A stretch of 64,000 nucleotides of DNA from Chloranthus sessilifolius (GCA_021018995.1 CM037587.1:70637604-70701603); one strand, 5' to 3'; positions 9,931 to 21,073 are shown, numbered from the stretch's first letter. Translations and numbers: made by a program. Notes: generated from the letters alone by a model not told the origin.

Positions 9931-10151
9931 CGATGAAAATTTGTTATTAGAGAGATGGACATTTGTTATTAGAGGGATGGAGAGATTTATTTTTAGAGCG
10001 GTAGAGATTTGTTATTAAAGCGATGGAGATTTATTATCAGAGCAGTGGAGATTTATTACCAGAGCGATAGAGATTTATTATTAGACCGATAGAGAGATTT
10101 TTCAGAGCGGTATAGATTTATTATCAGAACGGTGGAGATTTGTTATCAGAG
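9931..10151. repeat. 22-bp minisatellite, about 10 units
   Basis: Units of the form CGGTGGAGATTTGTTATCAGAG repeat about ten times over 221 bp, with substitutions (T/C, G/A) and an occasional 2-bp indel. The period is not a multiple of three, so the array is non-coding. It ends abruptly in GGGGGG at ~10,151. Confidence 0.9.
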
Positions 10152-10500
10152 GGGGGTTTGCCACCCACATCTTCTTCTCGATTGAGTACTCCGATGAATA
10201 TTTTAAAATGGTTGGGTAGACTTCACTATTTCATTGGTGACCTAGTGCACGTCTTCTATTCCTACGTCGGAGATACTTGTCAAACAACCGAATAGATGTT
10301 GGATTGACGGAATCCCTCACGAAATCACATTGTTTCGCCCGCAAACCATAACAACGAAGAAAAGTAACGAAAGCAGAGGTTTCGTACGGTGTCTTCTTCC
10401 AAGTCGCACACCTCCTACAACCATCTTAAATGGTTCGTTGGAATAGGAGGAAGAGTTTTCATACGGTATCTTTCTTGAGAAAAGTACTGAAACATGCCCC

Positions 10501-10730
10501 AAACCATTTCGCGTCAGGTTGGCCGGAGCTCTAATAAACGCCGCGAAGAGATGACAGGTTCGCCAGAGCTTCTTCTCCGAAAACCATTTCGTGTCGAGTT
10601 CACCAGAGCTCTAATAAATGCCGTGAAGTGACAACGGGTTCGCCAGAGGTTCTTCTCTAAAAACCCTAGCGTCTCTGGTCACGACGGGTTCACCAGAGCT
10701 TCTTCTCCGAAAACCCTAGTGTCTCTAGAT
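10501..10730. repeat. 80-bp tandem repeat, 2 full and 1-2 partial units
   Basis: Unit 1 (10,501-10,580) and unit 2 (10,581-10,660) share AAACCATTTCG.GTC, 'ccagagctctaataaa.gccg.gaag' and 'gacgggttcgccagagcttc' phrases. A shortened third unit ending GCTTCTTCTCCGAAAACCCT lies at ~10,661-10,730. A minus-strand frame upstream (10,317-10,502) is not convincing as a gene. Confidence 0.8.
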
Positions 10731-10999
10731 CGCCAAAGTTGAAAGAAACTCAAATAAAAAACCCGAATCGGTAAGAAAAATTTGAGGTTTTACCTAAAAT
10801 CTCTTCCATATCATTTTTGTAATTTTCATTATTTGATTCATCAATTTTGGTTGAACTGTAGGGTCATTGGTTAGTAAAAACCTAAATTTGTTTGGAAAAT
10901 CCAAGGTTTGACCTAAAATCTCTTCCATATCAATTGGTATGATTATTTAAGCATATTTTTGTTGAATTCTAGGGTCTTTGGTTAGTAAAAACCCGAATT

Positions 11000-11475
11000 T
11001 GTATGAAAGATTTGATTTTTTTTCTCAACCAATTTTGTTAGATATATCCAATTTTCATCGCTAAAGAAAGCCCATTTATGCTTTTTTATTTATATTAAAA
11101 TATGAAATCCAAATTTAATGGTCATTTGATGACCATTTAATTAGGCGACCCAAACACATTTCTAGAAAAAACCCACTTATAATTTGTGGAAAAAGAAGGA
11201 AACCCCATTTGACCACCTTTCATATTTTATCAAAATTTCAAAGCCATGTATGAAAGATTTGATTTTTTTTCTCAACCAATTTTGTTAGATATATCCAATT
11301 TTCATTTCAAGAGAAAGCTCATTATGTTTATTTATTTATATTAAAATAGGAAATCCCATATTTCATCTACTGATCCATTATCATATTCTACCAAATTCCA
11401 CAGCCATCTATGAATGATTTGATATATTTTTTTCTCTCAACCAATTTTGTGAAATATATGTCCAATTTCATTTCT
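11000..11475. repeat. Direct repeats around TTTGATTTTTTTTCTCAACC
   Basis: A ~55-bp phrase (ATGAAAGATTTGATTTTTTT then CTCAACCAATTTTGTTAGAT and ATATCCAATTTTCAT) occurs at ~11,003, ~11,250 and ~11,410. Flanking phrases (CAAAGCCATGTATGAAAGAT; AAGCCCATTTATGCTT) are also shared, so a block of about 160-245 bp has been repeated in tandem. No coding potential. Confidence 0.75.
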
Positions 11476-12812
11476 AGACTGGAAGATCTTTATATTGTGT
11501 AATGAATTTGTATTCACGGGAATGAATGCAAATAGATGTGAATAAATCAAATGTTAATAGTTGTGCCTCTATGCGATCATGAGTGAATGTATTCTTAAAT
11601 GAATAATCGTGCATATTACCAATAGTTGTTTTAGAGTAAAGGTGAAATGAATATAAGTCTGTCATATATTACTTAATTAAATAAAAAATTTATTGCCTCA
11701 CAAATTTTAGTGACTGACAATCACGCTAAGCCAGTATAAGACAAATAAAATTTCGCTTAACGTATTTGGACCTGTGCAGGCCACAATACAATCTATGTAC
11801 TCATGCAAAGATAAAATTTTGAGTCTTAACAAAGCCTATCTAGAATCAGAAGTGTGGGGGATATTATATACAAAATAAAATATGAAATAAAAAATAGGGG
11901 GGATATCTCCAATCCAAATAATATGTAGTCATAGAACATGCATGGTGTGCAAAAGCATAGAAGATCGAGCGATATAGAGAAGGCAATAGATCTCATACAA
12001 ATAAACAACATGAATAAATCCATGCATAAGAAGGTTCCTACCATGGGACATATGGAACTGTCTATGACTGAATGAATCTTGTTGTAGAGTAAGATAAGCC
12101 AGGCCTAGCTAGGACCTTGGTTTCACCATTGAGATTCATGGAATCAAAGAATTCAACATATCTCATGGTAGATGCACATTTATGCTGAAGAGTACCATGA
12201 GATATATGCCAGATAAAGAAAGCACTCACCTTCTAAGAGGTATTTGGACATCCAAATTCACAACGTTGATTCAACTCAACTGTAAAACATATTATGGCCT
12301 TTTAAAACTATTAAAACTCACAAACATAGAGAATCAGGCTGCCAAACATATCTCAATAGAAGTGAGTACCAGAAGTTTCATACATGTGTTAAACATTTTT
12401 GCCCTCCTATATGGTATAAATGATCAAAGATCCAATCTTGCAACACAACAAAGCAAAAGTTACATTAGTAAAATATAAGAGAAAAGTACGAAAACACGCC
12501 CAGATTGATTATTTGCGGTAGAAGTGAAATATATGATTATTTTAGCCTTTTTCTTTTTTTGAATTGTAGAGTCCTTGAATTGTTTCATCTCTATATAATA
12601 TTTGGGTGAATTGAGTGTCCCGTAGATGATAGGGTAACCATTGGCATATGTTTTGAAATTGATTGTGTGAAGGAGTTCACGGAATGTCTAGGATTTATAA
12701 CTTTTACTAGCCATTATATATGGTCACTATCCATAATTAATTCTTACTTCCAATTTAAGTCACACGTAGTATAACATATTGTCATCTCTTACTAAACAAG
12801 ATTTAACCAACT
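11476..12812. other. Unassigned AT-rich intergenic stretch
   Basis: Both strands hold only short frames of low complexity. None has a recognisable domain, and I see no clear repeat or RNA gene. Confidence 0.4.
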
Positions 12813-13058
12813 ATGAATGATATGGCTTCTTTGGTTTGTTTCTACAACGGAGTCTTGAACGAATGTGGTTTGTCATCAATCTATGTTGGAGGAAATAAGA
12901 AAATGAAGAACGTTCAGTGCGACCTAACATATGAAGCACTCGTGGAAAATATGTATGAGGTAATCAAGATGGGACGTGATCGGACTCAAAAATTGTATAA
13001 ATTATCCCTGAATCTCGGCTTTATTAACCCTCACTTAACTACTTATGTGTGCTTTTAG
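12813..13058 (+). pseudogene. MULE transposase N-terminal-like fragment
   Basis: The 81-codon frame starts MNDMASLVCFYNG, continues SIYVGGNKKM and TYEALVENMYEVIKMG, and ends YKLSLNLGFINPHLTTYVCF. This order (hydrophobic 'VxxYNGxW/L', 'YxGG', 'TYEELV..MY.V', 'YKLSLK..') matches the N-terminal domain that precedes the MuDR/transposase core in many plant MULE proteins. The frame stops at 13,058 and no core, zinc finger or SWIM domain follows before an Athila LTR begins, so it is a truncated fragment, probably cut by that insertion. It belongs to a different MULE subgroup from the FAR1-like pseudogene. Confidence 0.4.
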
Positions 13059-13159
13059 GTCGTGTTGTGTTGCAACAAGTGCAAAAGCTAGTTAAACTCA
13101 AAATGTGTTAATGGAACAAAGTTAAAAGGGAACCCGAAGCAACGCCAAGAAACCAAGGA

Positions 13160-13525
13160 GGAACTGTTGAAAGAAACGCTCCCAAATCTCATTGTGACCA
13201 GTCGAAGTTGCAAATCCGACCGGCCAGGATAGCGCAGCAGAGGAGTGAAACATGGGAAGAGAACTAAGCTAAAATGGACCGGTCGAAGCACCATAGTCAA
13301 CCTGTCATGGGACTCAACAGCTTTAGAAATGTCAAAACGGACTAGTCAGAAGTTTATCCGACCAGTTGAGCATTGAATCAATAGAGCATATAAAATAAGT
13401 GTATACAAATTCGACCGGTCACGGCTGGTTCGACCAATCAGGAAGCTGAAAAATTATTAAACCTGCAAAGCGTCTTCAGCTTGGAGAAGGAACCTAAAGC
13501 CCGACTAGTCGAGAACCCAATTTCG
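13160..13525. repeat. GACCGGTC palindrome cluster in the Athila-1 U3
   Basis: Variants of TCGACCGGTCGAA occur about eight times: GTGACCAGTCGAAG (13,195), CGACCGGCCAGG (13,219), GGACCGGTCGAAGC (13,275), GGACTAGTCAGAAG (13,339), CGACCAGTTGAG (13,360), TCGACCGGTCACGG and TTCGACCAATCAGG (13,410-13,442), CCGACTAGTCGAG and TCGACCGGTCAC (13,502-13,528). They lie upstream of the TATA box, where retrotransposon enhancer repeats usually sit. Confidence 0.8.
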
Positions 13526-13566
13526 ACCGGTCACAACAAAGTTTCACACAAAAAATCAAGAACAAC

Positions 13567-13574
13567 TATAAATA
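13567..13574 (+). promoter_or_regulatory. TATA box of the Athila-1 LTR
   Basis: TATAAATA sits downstream of the GACCGGTC cluster and ~850 bp before the LTR end, a reasonable position for the U3/R boundary. Confidence 0.55.
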
Positions 13575-14431
13575 TGTTTGAGTTTCGAGATCTTCTCCAG
13601 ATTTCTCGCCTCCAAGCTGATTTCTTGGGATCTCTCGAGTTATCTTCCATGTACAAATGTTCTAGGACGTTATGCTCTATAAATAAGGACCTTAGGGTTT
13701 GGGTTAAGGGGATTATTCTTGGGAAAAAGCATTAGGGTGTGTTCAAGTGTAAAAGAAGAGGGGAAGGAAGCTCTGAAACGGTTGGGTAGAGGATGGATTC
13801 AGTGACAGGGGAAACTCCTCGATCAATGCAAGGCTAAACACTCCTAGGCTAAACTCTCTTGGAATTATCAGATGAGTGCTTAATAAATATCTATTTCTTT
13901 CTTTATTTTGAGTTCCATTTATAGTACGATTGCACGTTCGAGGTTCTGATTAAATTGAGAACGAGACGGTAACGCTTTATTTTTGTTTAGTATAATCTCA
14001 GTGGCTTGTAGGGATTGGGGTTAGCCTAGATAGGATATTCACTGACGGACTAGGCCTTGTAGGGTAGTTTTGTCGGTTTGTGTAATGATACTTTGACGAT
14101 TAGGATTTCCTAATTCATTTATGAAGAAACTGAGCTTGTAGCCAGGAGTGGCGGTATTAGGGATTCATGATAAGAAAGAAATAGAGTTTTATTTTGCACA
14201 AGTCTGGGATCTAAAGAGAGACTCCAGTCTACATTTTCACATCATTTTTTTAAACCGTTTAGATTTAGCTAACAAACTCTGGAAACTTAAAAACCGTGTA
14301 TTCATTTTATTCTAATAAGATAGAATTTAGAGTAAATAGACAATAAGTCCCTATGGTTCGACACCCTTGTACTCGCCCAAGTACATCGAACTTGTGCACT
14401 TGCAAGGTTTGAAATAAAATGATCAAGTTTT

Positions 14432-14449
14432 TGGCGCCGTTGCCGGGGA
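14432..14449 (+). other. Athila-1 primer-binding site (tRNA-Asp)
   Basis: TGGCGCCGTTGCCGGGGA is complementary to the 3' end of plant tRNA-Asp including CCA, the primer used by Athila elements. It fixes element orientation as plus and lies just after the LTR terminus at 14,425. Confidence 0.9.
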
Positions 14450-14579
14450 CTTCGGTTCTATTTTCTTAAAAATCTATCTTATTGTACATATCTGTGTAAA
14501 GTATTAACCAATATTTTGTGACTGTCTTTATTTTGAAGGGTTAGAAATACTGAAGGAGTGAAGTTTACCAGAGCGTCTC

Positions 14580-15734
14580 ATGGAACATTACAGGAGGCCA
14601 AGGTGTGCTTTTATTTTCTATCAGGGTAAATTAAGTAACTTCACTATGACAGAAGAAGAAGCACCCCTGACTAAAACACTAAGGAACATCATGCACCATC
14701 TCCACTTATTTCCCCCTCATGCATCCGATTTCCCGCTGCTACTAGTATTGGGTTGTGTCTTTCATTATTAAGCCTACCCTGATTCAGATGCTTCTAGTCT
14801 TTCATGGGCTCAATAACGAAGACCCCTATCAACACCTGACTACCTTCCTTGAAATCTATATCACGGTAAAGCTAGATACTCTGTCGGAAGAAGCTACGCA
14901 AATGCGGCTATTCTCGTTCTCTCTCAAGGACAAAGCAAAGCAGTGGTTGAATGCTTTTCCCCGTGATTCGATTGCAACATGGGATGCTTTACAAAGTAAA
15001 CTCCTTGCAAAGTATTTTCCCATTGGTAAAACAATTCAAATCCGTAAAGCCATAACCTCATTTCAACAACTATCGGAGGAGTCCTTCCATGAGAGCTGGG
15101 ATCGCCTCAATGAAATTTTGCGCAAGTGCTCTCATCACAAAGTTCAAAAATGGTAAATAGTGTAGCATTTTTATGAAGGACTGACGGAGCAAAACCAGTA
15201 CATGATTGATGCCTCTTGTGGAAGCATATTCCTCCCGAAAACCGATGAGGAAGCTTGGGAGCTTTTTGAGCACTTAAGCGAGAATTCAATTCACCATGAT
15301 GCATTGCATATGATTGGCTCGAAATTTCAATGGATAGACCTTCCGAGCAGGAGGGGGCAAATTCAATGAATTCACTAACAAATATTTTAACCAAAATTGA
15401 AGCTCTAGAAAAGAAATTAGAAAGTAGTATAAATGAACCATCACACCCAACACTTCATTCGAGTAAAGCGTGCAGTATTTGTCAGAGCTTCACTCATGAA
15501 GTGCCTAAATGTCCTGTGACCCCACTTTATCCCGATCTGGTAAAAGAGCACATCATGACAACATTTTCTTACCAACATCTGAACAACAACATTAAGGATA
15601 TAATCAAGCCAAGTGGGAAAGATCATTCTGAGCTAACTTTGCAAACCAACAAAGGACAGCAAACAGGGCAGCATTCCCAACCATCAAAGTCCGGTAATCC
15701 GGAGGGAAACATATTGCAAGCTACTAATAGCTAG
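14580..15734 (+). pseudogene. gag: Athila-1 gag (degenerate)
   Basis: Frames 14,580-14,771, 14,755-15,156, ~15,160-15,330 and 15,330-15,734 together read as one Athila Gag. The retrotransposon gag domain is clear: NNEDPYQHLTTFLEI, RLFSFSLKDKAKQWLNAFP, TWDALQSKLLAKYFP, ESFHESWDRLNEILRKC. A TAG follows at QKW*, then FYEGLTEQNQYMIDASCG and KTDEEAWELFEHLSENS. The last piece has a coiled-coil-like NILTKIEALEKKLESS and a zinc knuckle C-x2-C-x4-H-x4-C (CSICQSFTHEVPKC). Frame changes are needed near 14,765 and 15,330. Gag would form the virus-like particle; here it cannot be made as one protein. Confidence 0.85.
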
Positions 15735-16105
15735 CAACAACTACTCCAACAAGAATGGGGGATCATATAAGCTGCATTAACCCAGATTGGACAACAAACC
15801 GCTGCTTTAACCTAGAGGATAGAAAGCCAAGTACCGCACCAACCTATAAACACTCCTATATGTGAATCATTCATTGGAAAGATTCCTCCTTTCGACCAAG
15901 TCCATGGCGTAACCACCTTAAGAAATGGGAAAGAGGTAGACAATAAAGTTGAGATGCCATCGGAATTAGGAAACATAAGGTCAGCTGGGATAATAGTTCA
16001 GTTGAAAATGAGCCTGAACTTTAGATTCATCCACGACACAAACCCTCGAAAGAATTGTCTTCTTCTTAGAAAGACCTCCCTAAGGCTACCAATGAGGTAC
16101 CATGC
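15735..16105 (+). pseudogene. Athila-1 gag-protease linker
   Basis: Between the zinc knuckle and protease the sequence reads in pieces as ALTQIGQQTAALT*RIES, then HGVTTLRNGKEVDN, the conserved linker phrase of Athila Gag-Pol (usually V.TLRSGK..DN). A TAG interrupts it near 15,815. The adjacent plus frame 15,954-16,136 lies in another phase, so at least one more frameshift is present. Confidence 0.6.
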
Positions 16106-16897
16106 GTGCCTAGAGCACCTTTCCCCCAAGCCTTGATCAGGCCATTACCTTTTGACAAAAATAGCGTACGGATGGAGGAAATGATGGTAACATTTAAACA
16201 AGTGAAAATCAATCTCCCACTCTTAGACTCTATCAAGCAAGTTCCCGCTTACGCTAAATTCCTCGAAGACCTTGGCACCATTAAGAGGAGATCGCAATCT
16301 CATATTTCAAAGAAAGTCTTCCTTACTCAATAAATAAGTTCCGTGCTGAACAATAGAACCCCTCTCAAACAAAAAGATCCGAGAGTGCCTACAATCCCAT
16401 GCGTCATTGGCTACCACACCATCAATAAGGCACTCCTGGATCTTGGAGGAGGTGTGAATATGCTCCCTTACTCGGTTTACCTTGAGTTGGGTTTGGGGGA
16501 ATTAAAACCTTCATTCGTAACTCTTCACTTGGCTGACCGGTCAGAAAGACGACCGGTTGGGATCATCGAAGTCATTCTGGTTGGTGTAGAAATTTTTTTC
16601 TTCCCGATTGATTTCTTGGTCCTTGATATGCAACAAACTCGCAACACTGCCAATACTATCCCCATTATTCTCGGTCGACCCTTCTTGGCTACTACCAACG
16701 CGTGCATTAATTGTCGAACGGGAGTGATGGAAGTATATTTTGGTAATATGAGAGTTCAGTTGAATGTTTTTGCTGCTGCCCAAGGGATACCTTCCGAGGA
16801 GGATGAGGATTGCTTTCTTATAGACGATATTGTAGATTGTGTGGAAGAAGCAATGCCGACCCTGATTCTCAAAGACCCAATGCGGTCTCTAAGATAG
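16106..16897 (+). pseudogene. Athila-1 aspartic protease region, truncated
   Basis: Two frames (16,106-16,333 and 16,343-16,897) are separated by a TAA near 16,331. The first has PFPQAL and VKINLPLLDSIKQVPAYAKF, the usual Athila pre-protease region. The second carries the retropepsin domain: IPCVIGYHTINKALLDLGGG (catalytic D-L-G; G replaces the usual A), VNMLPYSVY, then NTIPIILGRPFLATTNA (flap/ILGRPF core) and DEDCFLIDDIVDC. The reading frame runs into Tat LTR sequence at ~16,885, so its last residues (MRSLR) and stop are not Athila. RT, RNase H and integrase are missing. Confidence 0.85.
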
Positions 16898-17372
16898 CCA
16901 AAATAAAAATAAAATAAAAGAAGCATAAAAGTCCTCCTCTTGCCCAAGGGGTATTAAAATCCTATTTGTGCCCCTCTGTTCCTATTGAAAATTCAGCGGC
17001 GTAACGACACAAATGAGAGGATGGAGGAAGAACCTAGAAGGTAGAGGAATAGAGGGGAGAGCTGGAGCTTTTGGGCCCTTGTTGCACCACTATGGAGCCT
17101 TGCATAGGCTTGCTTCAGTGAGTACTTGATGGCTTGAATGGTTTGAAATAGGGTTCTAACTCTTAGGATGGATAACTAAGAGGTAGAGAGGGAAGTCTAG
17201 GGGGTAGCACACACCTAACCTAGAGGTTTTGGATGAAAGATAAGGCTTAGAAGAAAGTTTATGAATTTTGGAATTTGTATGGAAAAGTGCACTAGAGGAG
17301 AGAGAGAGAGAGAAGTTTCTTAATCTCTATTTTGAGAAAATTTTCAAGCCTCTCTAAAGGGGGGGTACCTCT

Positions 17373-17381
17373 CTATTTATA
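17373..17381 (-). promoter_or_regulatory. TATA box of the Tat LTR
   Basis: On the minus strand, CCCTATAAATAGAGAGG precedes a ~690-bp leader to the LTR end in the other copies. At 29,660 and 48,200 the box reads AATAAATAG, so it is mutated there. Confidence 0.5.
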
Positions 17382-17794
17382 GGGAAAGGAGAGGTTAGGA
17401 GGGTGTTTAGAGGCTAAACTAGATTAGGAATTAGGTAATCTAGCCATCTAAGGTTTCCTAAAGTTTTTGGAGCCTTGAAATATGTGAAAGTTAGCTCCAA
17501 TGGTGGATGATATGTTAGAGCTTTAAACCACTTAAATGGTTGCAAATAGATAGGGAATGGGTGCAACAGAACAAGCAAAACACACCTAAAGGATTAAGAT
17601 GGTCAATAAGTCAAACCCAAATCTTGATTTTAAGAAGAAAACTCAGGGTTACTGTTGCTAAGCCTGGCATAACTAATAGATGCACCAAGCTTAGGAATAG
17701 TTAAACAGTGAAAAACAGTGGTTTGGGAAGTTGGCTGCCCGCGGGGGGACCCACTTGAAGTTGGTGCAACTAATACTTGTGCCAAGTATGCCCA

Positions 17795-17870
17795 CACCTT
17801 GAACCTATCGCGAGGTTCATTGAACATGTCGAGAAGCTCTCTTAAACCTGTCGCGAGGTTTATTTGATGC
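17795..17870. repeat. TCGCGAGGTTCA repeats in the Tat LTR
   Basis: TTGAACCTATCGCGAGGTTC recurs as imperfect ~20-25-bp units (TTGAACATGTCGAGAAGCTC, TTAAACCTGTCGCGAGGTTT). The equivalent stretch at 50,455-50,550 has four units. Each unit is near-palindromic around TCGCGA. Confidence 0.75.
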
Positions 17871-19962
17871 TCATTTCCATGCCCAAACTTTGAAATGTCG
17901 TAACTTTTAATGTATATCTCCGATTGAGGCGATTCTTAATTCATTGGAAAGCTGGAGACTTCTACTTTTCAATGGTATATGATTCGATCGTAGAAGACCT
18001 TAGCCAGCCCTGGTGCACCCCTCCTTATCTATTGCTCGGGAAAGCTAGGTTTAGGTTTGGAATGGTTTCTAAGGGTCGGGATGGGTTTCTAAGGTTTTGG
18101 GAAGGTACCTAAGGGTTCCATACATGCCATCAAAAGCTCAGAAGTGTACCTCTTTTGAAATGTATTTCGATCGGGCGTTGGGTCAAATTTGGGTGTCTAC
18201 AGATGCCCCTCGTTGGTATCCGATCACGAATGATCGAATGCCAAAGAAGAGAGACATCCAAAGAGGCCCAAGGAAGTTACTAACGGGTCTAATACATTTA
18301 GAATGAACTTCAAACATCAGATGGGTAACATGGTGAGAAATAGAAAACCCTGTAGGTCGAGAAAAATATTCGTTCCAAAAGATAATCGGTCCCTAAGCGC
18401 TTAGCGATATTATTGGGCATAACCGAGGTAAAATGAGTTGCGAAAGCTCAATAGCTAGGAAAAGTGTCCACTTCTCAAGTTGCGAAAGCCCATTAGTAGG
18501 GAAAAACATCCGCTTCTTGAGATGATTTGAAGGTGATTGAAGTTCGAGATTCATTTTGAATATAGCAGCTTCGTAAGTAAGAGGGGTGATCGACCCACAC
18601 TTAAAGATAGGTGCAAAGCAAAAATATGCAAGGTTTCACAGTTTGTGTCTAATCCTACGAGGCATTGATTGCCCCATTTTACTGGTCACGGGTGCCCCTG
18701 CTTGAAGCGGGGTTTGAGGTCTTTAGGCAAATCCATTGATCTCGAAGTTTATTTAGCACGACTATCAAAGCAGAGCCAATAGATGCCACAATACTTTTTG
18801 GGAGTGTGTGCCATTTTTGAAATGTGTGTCTTGAATCAACATGATCGAGAGTACCCAACTTCAAATAATGCAGAGCAGATTAGAACAAAATTGGGTACCT
18901 ACTGAAGGAGGTACTCAAACTTGGTCTCCGTCAATGATGATCTTATTATCGAATAATTATGTAAAAATATGCACTCATAAGGGGCTGATAAAAACAAAGG
19001 GGAATGGAAGTCCTGACCCAGAACCCGTTAGGGTACAATTTACGAGAACAAATGACCACCCAACGAATATCCAAACGGAAGGCATACACTTTACAGGGAT
19101 ACCGTATAAATATAAGTTTTAAGCCTGTACCCTAAAATGAGCCCTTCAGAATGCATATTGAACATCGTCGTTCGATAGGTAATTTCCTTTTTGATAGGTT
19201 GGTTTTAACCAACAATTGACCTTTATTATAACAGAGTAACCCGCACCTCAAACCTCGTAGGGCACACGCCCAGACATCGCAGACCAAAAGTCCACACCTC
19301 CGAAAAAGTTTGTGATGAATTTGAAGTTAGATACACGTTCTTATGAATCCAAAAACAGAGCGATCAACACAAAAAATTTAGCGGTGGAATCAATCTGATT
19401 GAAACATTGACTGTTTGATCGAGATTGACACTATCACTCCTACTTTGAAGTAGGATCCAGAGATCTAAGGAAAACCATAGACTTAGGACATTAATGTAGC
19501 ATAGCTGCATTGGCGATAAAATATTGACATTCTACCGTATTCAAACACGCATGTGCGTAGTTAAAGGACCACGGAAATATAACTATCTTTTTTCCTTTTC
19601 GAATTAATTTTCTATTATTTTTTTTAATAGATCAATGTCAGTCGAGAGATGCTTCATTTGATCTGTCTATCGCCGAGAGGTTGGGGCTTCGAGGCTTTGG
19701 ACCATTTTGATGTTCCTGCACATTTTTCAAGAAAACGTTAGTTCCTTTTTCTGTTTATAGAGGTAACAATATGCATCCTAATTGATAGAAGAAATAAATT
19801 TTTATTTTTTATGATTAATATATATATATATATATTGGATTTGTTTTTAGATTTTTTTTTGTTCTTTTTCTTTATTTTGAGATTGAAGTACAGTGCCATA
19901 AATATGTATATGGGCATAAAAAGGAGTATATATTTTTTTAGAAATTTTGAGATTTTTAATTT

Positions 19963-19990
19963 ATCATTATTATTATTATTATTATTATTT
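19963..19990. repeat. (ATT)n microsatellite at the duplication start
   Basis: About nine ATT units follow TTTTTAATTTATC. The same phrase with a longer ATT run (38,500-38,550) marks the start of copy 2, so this low-complexity tract lies at the breakpoint of the 18.5-kb duplication. Confidence 0.9.
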
Positions 19991-21073
19991 TTTATTGTTT
20001 GATGCTTTAACAATGAGGTGAAGTAACGGGTCCTATTTTGAGCATAGTCGAACCCGTTCATGGTCTGACCTGATTGAGGTTTAGAAATTTTGCCAAGGTT
20101 GGAATATCCATCCCTTTGGATCGAATCAAACTTTTCTCCTTACCTCGGGTCATATGTTTGACGGTGTGATCTAAAGATACACTTAATAAGAACTTGATTT
20201 GAGCTAACATGACAGGTCCAGTTGAAGACCAGATAGCTCGGGATTCTAACCAAGGGAGTAACATAATGACTTTCTCCTTTTCTTCTCTTTTACAACATTT
20301 TTACTCACAGCACTCAAGACGGGTTTTCGCAGTGCCCGTTGTTTCCCTCTTTTTTATCCGTAGCACCCCTTGGGGTTCTTACTACATCCATGGGTTTTCA
20401 TTTTTACCCCCGGTGCCCTTTCGGGTTTTCACCTGGTCCGCATAAACTCGCTGCTTTTACCGGTGGCGTCCCTTTGGGTTTTCACTACATCCTTTTGCTT
20501 TGAGCTTGTATATATATTTTTATTTATTTTTCTTTTTCTTTTTATCAAAGGCCATGACATGGACGTTGATTCCGTTATAGCTGGCCGGATGGAATTCAAT
20601 AATTGTCTCACAGCTTGGCTTGTGTTGACTCAGCAGATATTATGACTGCTCGTGGACCTTAAAGAGGACTTTATTTAGGGATGTATCTTGGCCATGGGTA
20701 AGGTTAGGATTTTTGAAGGTATTCTGGGTTTAAAAGGTTTCCTTGATTGGGTTCCAGCTGCCATAATACACTTCTTCCTTGGGGGAATTTCACTGTACAT
20801 GCCCCACTTTTCTTTTTCTATTATTTTCTTTTCTTTTCAGAATCTTCTTTTTGGGATTTTGCTTTTCTGATTTTTTTGGATTTGATAGTAACGCTTTTTC
20901 TCTTTTTTTGTTTGGTATATAAACTTTCACATTTTTCTTTTGGAAGTGGTTATGAAGGAAAGGCTCATGGCTCAAAAGGTGTAGCAAAGGATATAAGCAG
21001 CCACGTATCCATTTTACCAATACTTACCTTGCCGCAGAGACCTAGGAGTAGAATCGTCGGACGTAACCAACAT
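19991..21073 (-). mobile_element. Tat copy 1 3' non-coding region
   Basis: About 1.1 kb between pol and the LTR contains several pyrimidine tracts on plus (polypurine on minus), e.g. 20,270-20,300 and 20,810-20,850, one of which may be the polypurine primer site. Plus-strand frames here are conserved with copy 2 only because the DNA is nearly identical. I see no protein family in them. Confidence 0.55.

Larger units (their letters stand above)
13062..14425 (+). mobile_element. Athila-1 5' LTR
   Basis: The right edge is fixed by the CA at 14,424-14,425, seven bases before a tRNA-Asp primer site. The left edge is uncertain, probably one of the TG dinucleotides at 13,045-13,070. The LTR has a TATA box (TATAAATA, 13,567) and a cluster of GACCGGTC-type palindromes in the presumed U3 (13,160-13,520). 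Its final 100 bp has the phrase 'ggttcgacacccttgtactcg' typical before plant gypsy primer sites. No matching 3' LTR lies in the window because the element is broken at ~16,890. Confidence 0.7.
16892..19952 (-). mobile_element. Left (3') Tat LTR and 3' non-coding region, uninterrupted
   Basis: The sequence starting GCCAAAATAAAAATAAAATA matches 29,187 and 47,730 on. Compared with those copies it lacks the terminal ~240 bp next to the primer site, because it is fused to Athila-1 at 16,879-16,891. It preserves the empty Athila-2 site (GGGGGGACCCACTTG, ~17,743-17,757). A minus TATA box (TATAAATAG) lies at 17,373-17,381. The LTR's upstream edge cannot be placed, because all three copies continue alike into the element's 3' non-coding region. 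No gene is seen on either strand. Confidence 0.65.

Noticed and set aside
9931..10151. CRISPR-like regular repeats
   Set aside because: The units are directly tandem without unique spacers, and the window is eukaryotic.
12182..12478. 98-codon plus ORF
   Set aside because: AT-rich low-information protein, no domain, no conserved context.
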